Source: Agathobacter rectalis ATCC 33656 (lineage in GTDB: Bacteria; Bacillota; Clostridia; Lachnospirales; Lachnospiraceae). Taken from it: a stretch of 64,000 bases of DNA. The notes below the pieces were generated by a model that was given only the letters and a program-made list of their open reading frames with translations, was not told where the DNA came from and did no database searches. Made by a program: the position numbers and the translations under genes. The stretch spans positions 2,853,501-2,917,500 of the forward strand of contig NC_012781.1 of the NCBI RefSeq assembly GCF_000020605.1, in the 5' to 3' direction. This document shows, one piece after another, positions 45,624 to 54,637 of the stretch (positions are counted from its first letter, which is position 1; each line of letters opens with the position of its first letter).

Positions 45624-46118
45624 TTAACACATTTCTTTTATCAACTCAACAATCTTAGTGTCTCTTGCTATCCATTCTTTATCAAGAAAAGCGCTGTTGG
45701 CCTTTATTATCTCATCCGGCGTAGCCCATGACAGATGATACTCAAGCCTTATCTCGCTGTCTGTCATCTGTGCTGCCACATGCTCGTCCTTCACATCACA
45801 GAAATACACGTAGGTGTGACAGTAATATATCTTGTCAGCCTCAAATATATCGCGCCTCTTTTCTATGACCTTTCCGCACTCCCTGATGCTTTCCGGCACG
45901 ACAAGAAGCCCTGCCTCCTCGCGCACCTCCCGTGCCAGCGCCACCTCGTTGCTCTCGCCTGCATCGATGCCGCCGCCCAGTATCTTGTAGTAGCCCTCAC
46001 CGGCCTGCTGCATGGCAAGCTTTCCGTCTCTGATAATAACCGCGCGCACCGCGAAGCGCTCAAATACCTCCATATCATCGGAATAATTGTGTTTGTCAAA
46101 TGTATATAGCGTTCTCAT
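45624..46118 (-). CDS. Nudix hydrolase
   Basis: A 164-residue Nudix protein. The full Nudix box (G-x5-E-x7-REUxEExGU) is visible: GGGIDAGESNEVALAREVREEAGL split as GGGIDAGES and REVREEAG. Substrate is probably a nucleoside diphosphate derivative; not resolvable. GGAGGA precedes the ATG. Just to its right begins the remnant of a mobile element. Confidence 0.92.
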   Translation of the reverse strand: MRTLYTFDKHNYSDDMEVFERFAVRAVIIRDGKLAMQQAGEGYYKILGGGIDAGESNEVALAREVREEAGLLVVPESIRECGKVIEKRRDIFEADKIYYCHTYVYFCDVKDEHVAAQMTDSEIRLEYHLSWATPDEIIKANSAFLDKEWIARDTKIVELIKEMC

Positions 46119-46206
46119 GTTTGTCCTCCGTGTATTGGTATTATTCTACACCATTTGCACGTAAGATGGAATATGTTTTTCTTCATTAATACCGTTGATT
46201 TTACGC

Positions 46207-46655
46207 TTACACTCGCGACAACAAACAAACCGTTTCAAGTGTCGGAAACTTTTCCAAGGTAACAGTATGCTCATCAGACTACTCTTTATCCAAAGAAATA
46301 CCATCAATTCGAACTACTTCCTTGCCATCTCTAAGAACCGGTATCGTAAATTGAAACTTGATATTCCTAATCCAATTACCATCTTCTCGTCTTTCTGGAA
46401 ATATATCAATACGCTCAATAAATGCCTGCATAAACTGTTTCTTTTCAGCATCAATCTGATTTTTCTTAAGTTCATATACCCGAGACTTCAAATCTGCGAT
46501 TGCCTCTTCCACTTCATCTATTTTATCATATTGGGTATCTAATCGTCTCTGTAAATCTGAAATTTTTTATCGTAATGAATATCTGTAGCATCCAGATTAT
46601 CCATACACGAGTATATATGTAACATCTTGTTTTCTTCTTCAATAATCTCACACTC
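46207..46655 (-). pseudogene. Large serine recombinase, C-terminal remnant
   Basis: The frames carry the coiled-coil and C-terminal part of large serine integrases: DATDIHYDKK near 46590, then after a frameshift RRLDTQYDKIDEVEEAIADL, AFIERIDIFPERR and FQFTIPVLRDGKEV. A TAG at 46279-46281 interrupts the frame, which then continues to ETVCLLSRV and a stop at 46207. The N-terminal catalytic domain is gone. So the integrase of this element is dead. The end ETVCLLSRV copies the 3' end of rlmD (see 46225-46238). Confidence 0.85.
46225..46238. repeat. Left att-like core (14 bp), matched at 49150-49163
   Basis: ACAAACCGTTTCAA here and again at 49150-49163, in the same orientation. In rlmD the copy encodes HIETVCC; here it encodes LETVCLL at the end of the integrase remnant. 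Serine integrases that target the 3' end of rlmD/rumA leave exactly this arrangement. Confidence 0.7.
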
Positions 46656-47699
46656 CTATTTCGGTAATACTAATGCCGAATTTTTCAATAATCCTGCAAT
46701 AACAGAGTTGTATTTGGCTATTCCGTAATCCTCAACAATGCTTGTTATTCTAGCCCCGGCATCCTTGGAAGAAGCACCACACAGAAAGACTCTCTCATCC
46801 GCCGTTCCATAATCCAGCACGATAAACCGATCATGGAATATGCCACCAGTCTTCTTCATTGACAGTTTTACAGTTGGATATTCCTTACGGAAATCCGTAT
46901 ATTCTATGTTGTGAAGTTTATTATTCCCAACATTATCGCTAAATAAAATAATATTTACTCCTGTTGGAGAATTCTTAAGATGTACCAGCGTTCTTAAACC
47001 AATGTAATTATCAACCACATATATTGATGACTTTGCCTGCCTGTAAATAGACTCGTAAACCTCATCCGCACTACTAAATTTTGCATTAAACATAAGCCAT
47101 TTTTCATCATCATCTGAAATAAAACTGTTCATCATATCCGCAAGTTCAGATTTCGTCACTACATCCTTCAATCCTTCTGCAACATCAGAAATCTGTTTTT
47201 CAAGAGATATCATATCAGAATTGATTTTGCTGATTTCAATTCTGTTATTTGCAGTCTCCATACTTAACTGAAGTAATTCTCTCTGACCGATTAAATCACG
47301 ATTTTCTAATATGTAATCTTTCATTCTTTTGAAGGTTCTTATTAATGCCTTACTCTGTTTAACAGCCAATGGCCCTTTTAAAACAGTCATCAGCATATAT
47401 AGTCCTTGCTCTGTAAATACATGAGGATTATATCTACTCTTACTGTTAAGATTTGCGGTCAAAAAATTTGACCGCAAATCTTCTACCTCATCATCCGTTA
47501 ATTCAAACATAAAATCTTCATCAAATTTCTCAATATTATTTTTTACCTGTTGGTTGAATGCTTTTGTGGTATAACCATATATTTCAGAAAGATCTGAGTC
47601 TAAGATTACTCTTTGACCTCTGATTTCATAAATTCTTTCTTTCATATACTCTTCTGTAATTTCAATTACTGCAATCTCTTCTTTCTTCTCTTCTGCCAT
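46656..47699 (-). CDS. ORF6N-domain protein with C-terminal PLD-like domain
   Basis: A 347-residue protein. Residues ~20-115 form an ORF6N/KilA-N-like DNA-binding domain (IYEIRGQRVILDSDLSEIYG, YMLMTVLKG). A coiled coil follows (~130-195). The C-terminal part (~205-340) resembles a phospholipase-D fold with one HxR/HDRFIVLDYG motif in place of the full HKD, and SSIYVVDNYIG before it. ORF6N proteins are typical of phages and mobile elements; the PLD part suggests nuclease activity or an inactive derivative. It is intact cargo of the eroded element. Confidence 0.82.
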   Translation of the reverse strand: MAEEKKEEIAVIEITEEYMKERIYEIRGQRVILDSDLSEIYGYTTKAFNQQVKNNIEKFDEDFMFELTDDEVEDLRSNFLTANLNSKSRYNPHVFTEQGLYMLMTVLKGPLAVKQSKALIRTFKRMKDYILENRDLIGQRELLQLSMETANNRIEISKINSDMISLEKQISDVAEGLKDVVTKSELADMMNSFISDDDEKWLMFNAKFSSADEVYESIYRQAKSSIYVVDNYIGLRTLVHLKNSPTGVNIILFSDNVGNNKLHNIEYTDFRKEYPTVKLSMKKTGGIFHDRFIVLDYGTADERVFLCGASSKDAGARITSIVEDYGIAKYNSVIAGLLKNSALVLPK

Positions 47700-47776
47700 A
47701 AGATTTCCTTCCTTGTCTTGCGGTCACAATTTGTGACCACAAAATCCATACAACCATTTTACGCAATAAAAATGAT

Positions 47777-48061
47777 CTACTCATCAACTTCCACTTTCCT
47801 CATCTTGTCATAATACGCTTTATACCTGTAAATCGTTCTCTCACTGACATTATTCCTTCTTGCAATCTCTATCATAGTCATTCCACTTTCATAACCGGCA
47901 ACAAAATCATTGTAGATTGCCATCCATTTTGCATTATGCTTCTGCCTTCCGCTTAATTTACGATTTTTATAATATTCCAGTTCTTCGCGCAGCTCGGCGT
48001 TTTCATTTTCTAATTCTTCAATTCTTTTTAATGCTTTCTCAAGTGTTATTACCTTCTCCAC
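47777..48061 (-). CDS. Coiled-coil plus resolvase-type HTH protein
   Basis: 94 residues: N-terminal coiled coil (residues ~5-32, LEKALKRIEELENENAEL) and a C-terminal helix-turn-helix (GMTMIEIARRNNVSERTIYRY) like those of resolvases and transposition regulators. Initiation is at GTG with GGAGGG 8 bp upstream. It has its own consensus promoter with an inverted repeat in the spacer (48102-48130), so autoregulation is likely, and the ORF6N gene follows 77 bp later. Confidence 0.78.
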   Translation of the reverse strand: MEKVITLEKALKRIEELENENAELREELEYYKNRKLSGRQKHNAKWMAIYNDFVAGYESGMTMIEIARRNNVSERTIYRYKAYYDKMRKVEVDE

Positions 48062-48101
48062 TTCTTTGTCCCTCCGTTCATGTCATTTTCGTTTTGTCTA
48101 T

Positions 48102-48130
48102 ATTATATATTGCTAATCAGTATTAGTCAA
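48102..48130 (-). promoter_or_regulatory. Consensus promoter with CTAAT-N4-ATTAG operator
   Basis: TTGACT (48125-48130) and TATAAT (48102-48107) on the minus strand, 17 bp apart; the inverted repeat CTAAT (48113-48117)/ATTAG (48122-48126) fills the spacer. The first gene after it is the HTH protein. Confidence 0.78.
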
Positions 48131-48213
48131 TTTGATTTTGTCATACAGGAACACTTTTCATATTCATAATACTTCTTTCTCATTTCTGCTCCACTTTCCG
48201 TACATAATTTGTT

Positions 48214-48516
48214 TTGGCAGCCAATTTGAATTATCTAGAAATCTATATTGATGAATTTAACGATAAGGGAATTCAGATAGCAAATGCTTTTCTTGATGTA
48301 ATGAGATGCAAATTAACAGAGCTTGGTGCCGATTCTACTGATGCATTTGCAAGCATATTTGATAATTCACACATTGAAGCAGAACAATATTATATGAATA
48401 TTCTGTCAGAAGATTTGAAACCGATTGTCTCTGACCTGCGAAATATTCATATGAAAGATAGCAATACCGCCAGCGACATTGACTATCAAAGCATGGTCAA
48501 AAATATCATTGATTAA
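48214..48516 (+). CDS. 100-aa hypothetical protein, probably a fragment
   Basis: A plus-strand frame that can start only at TTG (48214) without a good ribosome site. The product is acidic and helical (IYIDEFNDKGIQIANAFLD). No family recognised. Within a region full of gene remnants, it is likely a 5'-truncated piece of a larger gene, on the opposite strand from the rest of the element. Confidence 0.35.
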   Translation: MAANLNYLEIYIDEFNDKGIQIANAFLDVMRCKLTELGADSTDAFASIFDNSHIEAEQYYMNILSEDLKPIVSDLRNIHMKDSNTASDIDYQSMVKNIID

Positions 48517-48589
48517 AAGAAATATTTTCCCGTTCCAAACCGGCAAAGGAGCATCGGAAGTTGAGACGGAGGAATCCAAAATTGTAAAA

Positions 48590-48706
48590 TCAAATTACTC
48601 CCTGTTTCTTCTTAGCCCTATTGTCACCACCAAAACGTGAAATCGGTGGCATAAGTTTATCTATGTCCGTTCCGGCTGTTTTGATTTCTCCATCCTTATC
48701 TCTAGA
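48590..48706 (-). pseudogene. Short remnant resembling the HsdR (type I restriction) C-terminus
   Basis: A 38-residue open stretch (48592-48706, stops at both ends) reads GTDIDKLMPPISRFGG followed by RAKKKQ. This motif is typical of the C-terminal end of type I restriction R subunits. No ribosome site, no start, no partner genes. It suggests the element once carried, or inserted into, a restriction locus. Confidence 0.4.
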
Positions 48707-48780
48707 TTAGATAAGATAGATATTATTCTTATCAGTCTAAATACTTCATTACCTTGTCCTTTGAACACTCCAAGGCGACC

Positions 48781-48832
48781 AAAAAGGACATCCCTTGACC
48801 CGTAATAATTACGGTTCAGGAATGTCCTTTTT
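48781..48832. terminator. Strong two-sided hairpin terminator
   Basis: Arms AAAAAGGACAT (48781-48791) and ATGTCCTTTTT (48822-48832) with additional inner pairing around TTACGGTTCAGG. Either strand ends in a T run after the stem. It lies between the element's domain remnant and the HsdR-like scrap. Confidence 0.85.
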
Positions 48833-49076
48833 ACGCTTCTTTCTTCTCCGGTGTGCATTGTGGCTGTCTCGCATTTTTTGATTTAGGTAAATTAAAATTC
48901 TCTCCAACATCCAGTCCGCATTTCTTTTTAATCTGTGCAATATACCGCGAAGAAACCTTAAGTCCAGTCTGTTCCAACACATAAGCCTTTATCTGATTAT
49001 ACGTTGCCTTTCCTTTGAACTCTGATAAATCTATATTCTCTTAAGAGAAGTCAACGTTCACTTTTCTACTGTCGAC
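48831..49076 (-). pseudogene. Remnant of element C-terminal domain (recombinase/RlmD extension type)
   Basis: An 82-codon stretch with one in-frame TAA near its start. It carries KGKATYNQIKAYVLEQTG, LKVSSRYIAQIKKKCG and NLPKSKNARQPQC, and ends CTPEKKEA at 48831. This ~70-residue domain is often seen fused to serine integrases or to RlmD at element ends (inference from memory of such fusions). It is cut off from rlmD by ~50 bp containing the rlmD stop. Supports an element boundary here. Confidence 0.6.
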
Positions 49077-49125
49077 CAGTCTCCGTTCCACTTCGGTCCG
49101 CGCTGAGCAAAGGTCCACCGGACCT

Positions 49126-50382
49126 TTAGCGCCCTTGGAAAGTAAGACAACAAACCGTTTCAATGTGGCTTGTAAATGGAAAACAGTCATATGGTGTTGC
49201 ACGCTTCACTGTATATCCATGCTTTGTGAGATACTTTAAATCCCTCGCCAGTGTTTCCGGACCACATGACACATACACCACTCTCTCCGGTGACAGCTTG
49301 ACAACCGATGATAAAAATGCCTCGTCGCTGCCGGTTCTTGGAGGATCCATTATGACAACATCCGCTTTCTCACCCTTTTGTGCCATCTCAACCATGAATT
49401 TTCCGGCATCGTCATTGTAGAAGCGGATATTTCTGATGTCGTTTCGCTTTGCATTGATGACTGCATCGCGGATTGCATCACGGTTTAGCTCGACCCCGAT
49501 GACTTCACCTGCATTTTTCGCTGCTATGATGCCTATTGTTCCGGTGCCGCAGTATGCATCGATTATGCGCTCCTTGCCGGTGAGGTGTGCCTCATGAATG
49601 GCTTTTTCGTATAAAAGCTCCGTCTGTACCGGATTCACCTGATAAAACGAGCCTGGTGAGATGCGAAAGGTGCAGCCGCACAGCTTATCCTCTATGAAGC
49701 CCTTGCCATAAAGCGTGATGTTTCTGTCTCCGAGCACCATGCTTGTCTTTTTATCATTCACGTTGAGCACCACTGTCGTGATATTGGGATGCTTTTTCCT
49801 GAGTGCTTTTACGAAATTATTCTTCGATGGAAGTATCGGCGATGCCAGGACAAGCACTACCATTATCTGCCCTGTTGCATAACCCTTTCTTACAAGCACA
49901 TGTCTGAGAAGCCCATAGCCGGTGTCCTCATCATAGGTCTTTATCCTGAATGAGCGGAGCATATCCTTTATGTCCCTTATTATCTCATCTGACTCCTGCT
50001 CCTCTATCATGCAGCTTTCTATATCCACCACATCATGTGTGTTTTTCCTGTAGGCTCCCGCCACAATCTGACCGCGCCTCGTACAGTCAAAGGCTGCATG
50101 AACCTTGTGACGATAATAGAGCGGATTTTTCATGCCGACAATCGGCTCCACAAAGCAAAAAGGCTTTAGCAGCTTTTTCATGTATGCCTGCTTGGTTTTT
50201 AACTGTTCCTTATATTCTACGCCCTGATAGTCGCATCCGCCACATTTCTTCGCATACGGACATACGTTATCGCTCTTTGCCCGGCTGCTTTTCTCCTTTA
50301 GTCTCGGCTGTCCGTTGGCTTTTTTGTATTTCTTCTCATTACGCGTGGGGTTTTCCCTGTAATTGCCTTGATTTCCCGCCAT
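49126..50382 (-). CDS. rlmD: 23S rRNA (uracil-C5)-methyltransferase RlmD-like
   Basis: A 418-residue SAM-dependent RNA m5U methyltransferase. Fe-S cluster cysteines lie in CPYAKKCGGC near residue 40, SAM-binding DAYCGTGTIG near 270, NPPR-type DPPRTGSDEAF near 348, and the catalytic Cys in VSCGPETLARDL near 374. An unusual ~35-residue basic N-terminus precedes the cluster motif in place of a TRAM domain. The C-terminal end is HIETVCCLTFQGR; the native 3' end seems to have been displaced to 46207-46240 by an element. Confidence 0.92.
   Translation of the reverse strand: MAGNQGNYRENPTRNEKKYKKANGQPRLKEKSSRAKSDNVCPYAKKCGGCDYQGVEYKEQLKTKQAYMKKLLKPFCFVEPIVGMKNPLYYRHKVHAAFDCTRRGQIVAGAYRKNTHDVVDIESCMIEEQESDEIIRDIKDMLRSFRIKTYDEDTGYGLLRHVLVRKGYATGQIMVVLVLASPILPSKNNFVKALRKKHPNITTVVLNVNDKKTSMVLGDRNITLYGKGFIEDKLCGCTFRISPGSFYQVNPVQTELLYEKAIHEAHLTGKERIIDAYCGTGTIGIIAAKNAGEVIGVELNRDAIRDAVINAKRNDIRNIRFYNDDAGKFMVEMAQKGEKADVVIMDPPRTGSDEAFLSSVVKLSPERVVYVSCGPETLARDLKYLTKHGYTVKRATPYDCFPFTSHIETVCCLTFQGR
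49150..49163. repeat. Right att-like core (14 bp) inside the 3' end of rlmD
   Basis: Same 14 bp as at 46225-46238, in direct orientation. It lies 24-38 bp from the rlmD stop and encodes part of HIETVCC. Confidence 0.7.
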
Positions 50383-50412
50383 ATCTGCGCTCCTTAAAAT
50401 CAGCTGTGCTGA

Positions 50413-51516
50413 TTACTTGCCGTATGTATTATATAAATACACATGATTATCTATACAGTGCCATCCGCTTGAAGCGCCTGCTGTCACACATATATATGTC
50501 TTTCCGCTTGCTGCCTTCTCATAGCTGACCGCACAGTTGCCGGACTGATTTACAAAGCCTGTCTTTGCACCGATTACCTCGCCACTTGTCATCCTGTCCT
50601 CTATTCGGCGCAGGAACAGATTTGATATGTTCAGGTTCTCCGGATGCTGCGGTGTTGCAGCCGTGCTATATGTATGATTTGAAAGTACTGTTTTACAAAT
50701 GTCGTCCTGCATCGCTGCCTGCATGATGACCGCCATATCATAGGCTGTGCTGTAATTGTTCTCATCATATATGCCGACAGGGTTTGCAAAATGTGTGGTC
50801 TGGCCTATACCAAGCTCTGCTGCCTTCTGGTTCATCATATCGACAAATGCTTCCATGGAGCCTGCTGTATAAACCGCAAGCTGATATGCCGATTCTCCAC
50901 CTGATGGCAGGATGGTTCCGTTAAACACATCGCGAAGAGGCACCTGCTCACCGTCTAAAAAGCCTGTTGTACTGCAATCATGCACATATGAATAATCTGT
51001 GGCTTCTCTTGTAATTGTAACAACCTCGTTGAGCTTGTTTTCTATCACAGCCTGCCTGTCTATTTCGGTGTTTTCATTCTCCGCTGCAGCAATTGCATTT
51101 TTCTCAGCCTGCTCTGCTGCTACAAGCACTGTCATAACCTTTGTCATGGAAGCCGGATACATTTTCTCATGAGCATTTTTTCCCGCAACAACTGTGCCGT
51201 CCTGCTCATCAATCACTACGGCATAAGAGCTCTCAAGCTCATCTCCGATTGCTGCTGTAGCATCAGACTCCTTTGGTGCAAAGAGCTCCTTTGCTTCCTC
51301 TGTCTCACTTACCTGCTCAGTCACACCGGTCACATTTTCTGTGGCCGTTCCTGTGTCTTTTGCCTTATTACTGTCTTTTTTTGTTTTATTAAAGCACGAT
51401 ATAACTATTATAATCGCTATAACGACTATCACAGCCACTATTCCTACAAGCTTAATCTGTGAAGCTCTTGTATTTTGTCTGCGGCGTCTGTAATTTTTTC
51501 TGCTATTATTTCTCAT
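50413..51516 (-). CDS. D-alanyl-D-alanine carboxypeptidase (peptidase S11)
   Basis: A 367-residue penicillin-binding protein. N-terminal membrane anchor after a basic cytosolic stretch (residues ~24-43), then the S11 domain with SxxK (PASMTK), an SxG variant of the second motif (PSGGESA) and KTG (GAKTGF). It trims the terminal D-Ala of peptidoglycan pentapeptides. The start chosen is the ATG at 51516; a TTG two codons earlier is possible. Confidence 0.92.
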   Translation of the reverse strand: MRNNSRKNYRRRRQNTRASQIKLVGIVAVIVVIAIIIVISCFNKTKKDSNKAKDTGTATENVTGVTEQVSETEEAKELFAPKESDATAAIGDELESSYAVVIDEQDGTVVAGKNAHEKMYPASMTKVMTVLVAAEQAEKNAIAAAENENTEIDRQAVIENKLNEVVTITREATDYSYVHDCSTTGFLDGEQVPLRDVFNGTILPSGGESAYQLAVYTAGSMEAFVDMMNQKAAELGIGQTTHFANPVGIYDENNYSTAYDMAVIMQAAMQDDICKTVLSNHTYSTAATPQHPENLNISNLFLRRIEDRMTSGEVIGAKTGFVNQSGNCAVSYEKAASGKTYICVTAGASSGWHCIDNHVYLYNTYGK

Positions 51517-51605
51517 ATCCAATCCCTGTCTCGTTGTAACTATTCATCCCACGCACATTCGCAAAACCACACTTGAATAATCACATTTCATTTTTATACT
51601 GTAAC

Positions 51606-52538
51606 CTATTTAGTATACTCCCTATCCGGAAGCTGTGCAATAATTATCGCAATAAACATGAGCACACATCCAAAAATTTCTCTGCCACCTAGCATCTGGC
51701 CCAGCAGAATCCATCCTGCAATCACAGAAACCACCGACTCAAGACTCATCGCCACCGATGCCACCGCCGGGTTTAAGCCCTTTTGTCCGACAATCTGCAG
51801 CGTATAGCCCACTCCGCTTGAGAAAATACCGGCATAGAGAATCGGAATCCATGCATCCCATGTGCAAAGCGACTGTGCCCACTGTGCTAAGCCGCCGGCA
51901 GACGGTCCCATATCTGTAAAAATCATCACTATACATGAGCCAAGTCCGGTGACAAAAAACTCAATACATGAGAGTCTGACCGCATCTACATGTGACACGA
52001 AATGGTCAATCACAAGTATCTGTATCGCAAAGCACAATGCCCCTGCCAACAGGAGCAAATCCGAGCCACTAAGTGAAAATGTCCCATTCATACACAGAAA
52101 ATACATGCCTATCAGTGCAATAAATACACCTATCCATATTTTGACTCCGCATTTTCTTTTAAGGAAAATCCCTAGTATAGGCACCATAAGTATATATGTA
52201 GCTGTAAGAAATCCTGCCTTGCCGGATTCTGCGCCCATGCTGATTCCAAGCTGCTGCAGGTTGCTCGCAAAGAAAAGTGCTATTCCACAACAGCTTCCGG
52301 CTATCCAAAGCTCTTTCTTTTGCTTTTTGCTTTCAGGTCTGTTTACCGTCAGCTCTTTCTTATCCAGTATTTTTATGACCGGCAGAAGGCAGAGCGCACC
52401 AATAAGGAAGCGGATGCCGTTGAATGAAAATGCTCCAACTGCATCCCCTCCCTTTGACTGCGCTACAAAGGCTATTCCCCAGACTATATCTGCCAAAAAC
52501 AAAATAAAGACATGTCTTGTCTTTGAGGCTGTATTCAT
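51606..52538 (-). CDS. EamA-family (DMT) transporter
   Basis: 310 residues in two EamA halves with ten hydrophobic helices, including the FLTATYILMVPILGIFL segment in the first half and SLESVVSVIAGW in the second. Such proteins export or import small metabolites; the substrate cannot be told. GGAGG before the ATG. Confidence 0.9.
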   Translation of the reverse strand: MNTASKTRHVFILFLADIVWGIAFVAQSKGGDAVGAFSFNGIRFLIGALCLLPVIKILDKKELTVNRPESKKQKKELWIAGSCCGIALFFASNLQQLGISMGAESGKAGFLTATYILMVPILGIFLKRKCGVKIWIGVFIALIGMYFLCMNGTFSLSGSDLLLLAGALCFAIQILVIDHFVSHVDAVRLSCIEFFVTGLGSCIVMIFTDMGPSAGGLAQWAQSLCTWDAWIPILYAGIFSSGVGYTLQIVGQKGLNPAVASVAMSLESVVSVIAGWILLGQMLGGREIFGCVLMFIAIIIAQLPDREYTK

Positions 52539-52644
52539 TATAATAGTTCCTCCGTGTTATTAAAATCAGAGATATTATATCACCGACTGCCTTAAATTGC
52601 ATACTTAAATATGCTGTTACATATCGTTTGTATATGAAATTATA

Positions 52645-52689
52645 CAAAAAACAGGCGGCAAACACCCTCTTTGGGTATTCGCCGCCTGT
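52645..52689 (-). terminator. Terminator of the sigma/beta-propeller operon
   Basis: Arms ACAGGCGGC (52651-52659) and GCCGCCTGT (52681-52689), with CCTGTTTTTTG on the minus side. Confidence 0.92.
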
Positions 52690-52723
52690 CTTTATATCTT
52701 ATTGCGTAACACTATTATTTACG

Positions 52724-54637
52724 CTATTCTGCCAGCTTAAAATGCTTTATCTCTCCGTTTCCTGCCACATAGAAATCATTATCCTTGTAAATGCCTCTGT
52801 AGCCTTCTGTATTTTTATAGGTCAGTGCCTGCTGCTCCAAAAGACTAAAGCCGTTTTCACTGTCATACGAATACAGATAGTAGTCATTCGCAGTAAATCC
52901 TATCATATTTTTCTCCGGGTCAGCAAGAATAGCCTTGTAGTTGTATACAAACTCATTACTCCAGCTCTCAGAACTGTCGATAAGCTTCTGGTTCACCTCA
53001 ACCGGCTTTGTCGGATCGCTCACATCAAACATAGTAAGCTTTATCTTACTCTGCTGCGAATCACCATAGCCTATTCCAAGTACGTGCGTATCATCCCACA
53101 TATGCAGATATTCAGAAAATCCACTCACCTCAAGCTCTCCCAAAAGCTTTGGCGCTGTCGGGTCGGATATATCTGCCACAAAAAGAGGATCTGTCTGCCT
53201 GTATGTGATGAAATATACATATTTTCCGACGAAACGGGCTGCATAGATGCTCTCCCCACGCGCAATCTCATTTATCACACCGACCTCATTCATATCCTTA
53301 TCCAGCACATGAAGCGAATTGACAGGCTGGCTGCCGGTATTTGAGGTTGGAAGCACATACAGATAACCTCCCTGCTCATTTATTGCAAATTTATCGTTAA
53401 GATAACCATTCACTGAAGTCGTCTCCCCGGTCTTCATCACTCCATCCTCAAACGAAAGTTTGCTGATTTTGGTAAGCTCACGGCTTGCACCCCAATCGGA
53501 ATGATACAGATACATAGCATTGCCAGAAACGTACACCTCTCCGCTATTATTCATAATGCATTTTGCATCTATCGTCTTATCAGGTTTATCCACATCAAAG
53601 CTCGAAATAACTGTGCCTGAGTATGTATCCTCTCCTATATAGAAGCAGTCATAGCTTATCACTTTGCCATTTACCTGAGGCACCCATTTCTCCAGATTAT
53701 CCTCCTGCAGTGCCACATTTTTATTCATATCGGAGGTCTTTATATATGTGTCTGAAAAAACATATACCGTATTGCCGATTTTGCGCGATGTATTGTAAAA
53801 TCCATCCTGACGCGCTTTACCTATAAGCACCGGTTTCGTCGGGTCAGCTATATCATAGCTATAGCATATAGTCTCATCCTTATCGCCTGTGTGGTTTGAT
53901 ATAATAAGCATTTTTCCGTCACTGATATAAAGCTCCTCTACAGTATCTGACGGTACCTCAAAATCAGGACGAAACAGCGTCTCTTCCCCAGGCTTTCCCT
54001 TTGAAATATCCGTAATGGATATCTGACCATCCTCGACCATGTAAATGTATTTTCCGTCCGTCTTTACCACATCACTCTCATCAACGCCCTCTGTCATCAC
54101 GTTGGTTGTTGAATACTCTGTATTGGCTGCCGACTCCTGTTTATTTGTAGACGATGCATCAGACATAATGCCTGTTACATCCGCACCCTCCAACAGCTCT
54201 CCAAATGCGGTATCCCTTATGGAAGCCTCTGCTTTTTTTACCACATCATACAATTTCCCGTAATCAGAGGCCGCTTCATAATCCCCAAGCTTTGCGCCGC
54301 TCTTTATCCCCGCATAGACATTATTCTGTGCATTATTCTGTGAAATCACATTTGCAGTTTTTGTTTCCAGCTCATCTATACGGTTATTAAGCCACACAAC
54401 CTCCGTGCCTAAGACTGCAACAACAAGGACTGCCGCCACTGTGGCAAGCGCTTTTGCTGCCCGTGCAAATTTTTTGTGCTTTTTCCTGTTTTTGTCTTCT
54501 TTTCCGCCGTGATGGGTTTCATGATTTTTTACATAAATTTCATCACTGTACCCGGCCGATTCTCCGGTCGGCTGCGCTTCTTCAATTATTTGGTCATCGA
54601 TGTAATTTAAACCATCAAATAAATCCTTTTTCGTCAT
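52724..54637 (-). CDS. Single-pass beta-propeller protein, probable anti-sigma factor
   Basis: A 637-residue protein: cytosolic N-terminus (~residues 1-58, acidic start then a Lys-rich stretch), one membrane helix (residues ~62-83), an extracytoplasmic coiled linker and a large 'beta propeller domain' (PF09826-like; blades such as VDISDPTAPKLLGEL and FDVSDPTKPVEV). Its ATG overlaps the stop codon of the ECF sigma gene by 4 bp. By position and topology it is probably the anti-sigma factor, sensing a surface signal. Confidence 0.85.
   Translation of the reverse strand: MTKKDLFDGLNYIDDQIIEEAQPTGESAGYSDEIYVKNHETHHGGKEDKNRKKHKKFARAAKALATVAAVLVVAVLGTEVVWLNNRIDELETKTANVISQNNAQNNVYAGIKSGAKLGDYEAASDYGKLYDVVKKAEASIRDTAFGELLEGADVTGIMSDASSTNKQESAANTEYSTTNVMTEGVDESDVVKTDGKYIYMVEDGQISITDISKGKPGEETLFRPDFEVPSDTVEELYISDGKMLIISNHTGDKDETICYSYDIADPTKPVLIGKARQDGFYNTSRKIGNTVYVFSDTYIKTSDMNKNVALQEDNLEKWVPQVNGKVISYDCFYIGEDTYSGTVISSFDVDKPDKTIDAKCIMNNSGEVYVSGNAMYLYHSDWGASRELTKISKLSFEDGVMKTGETTSVNGYLNDKFAINEQGGYLYVLPTSNTGSQPVNSLHVLDKDMNEVGVINEIARGESIYAARFVGKYVYFITYRQTDPLFVADISDPTAPKLLGELEVSGFSEYLHMWDDTHVLGIGYGDSQQSKIKLTMFDVSDPTKPVEVNQKLIDSSESWSNEFVYNYKAILADPEKNMIGFTANDYYLYSYDSENGFSLLEQQALTYKNTEGYRGIYKDNDFYVAGNGEIKHFKLAE

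Noticed and set aside
48661-48858. 65-aa minus-strand frame in the element region
   Set aside because: It runs through the strong hairpin at 48781-48832, and its frame differs from the HsdR-like scrap; probably chance.
49950-50528. 192-aa plus-strand frame across rlmD and the carboxypeptidase end
   Set aside because: It spans two real minus-strand genes and the gap between them; composition is that of an antisense frame.
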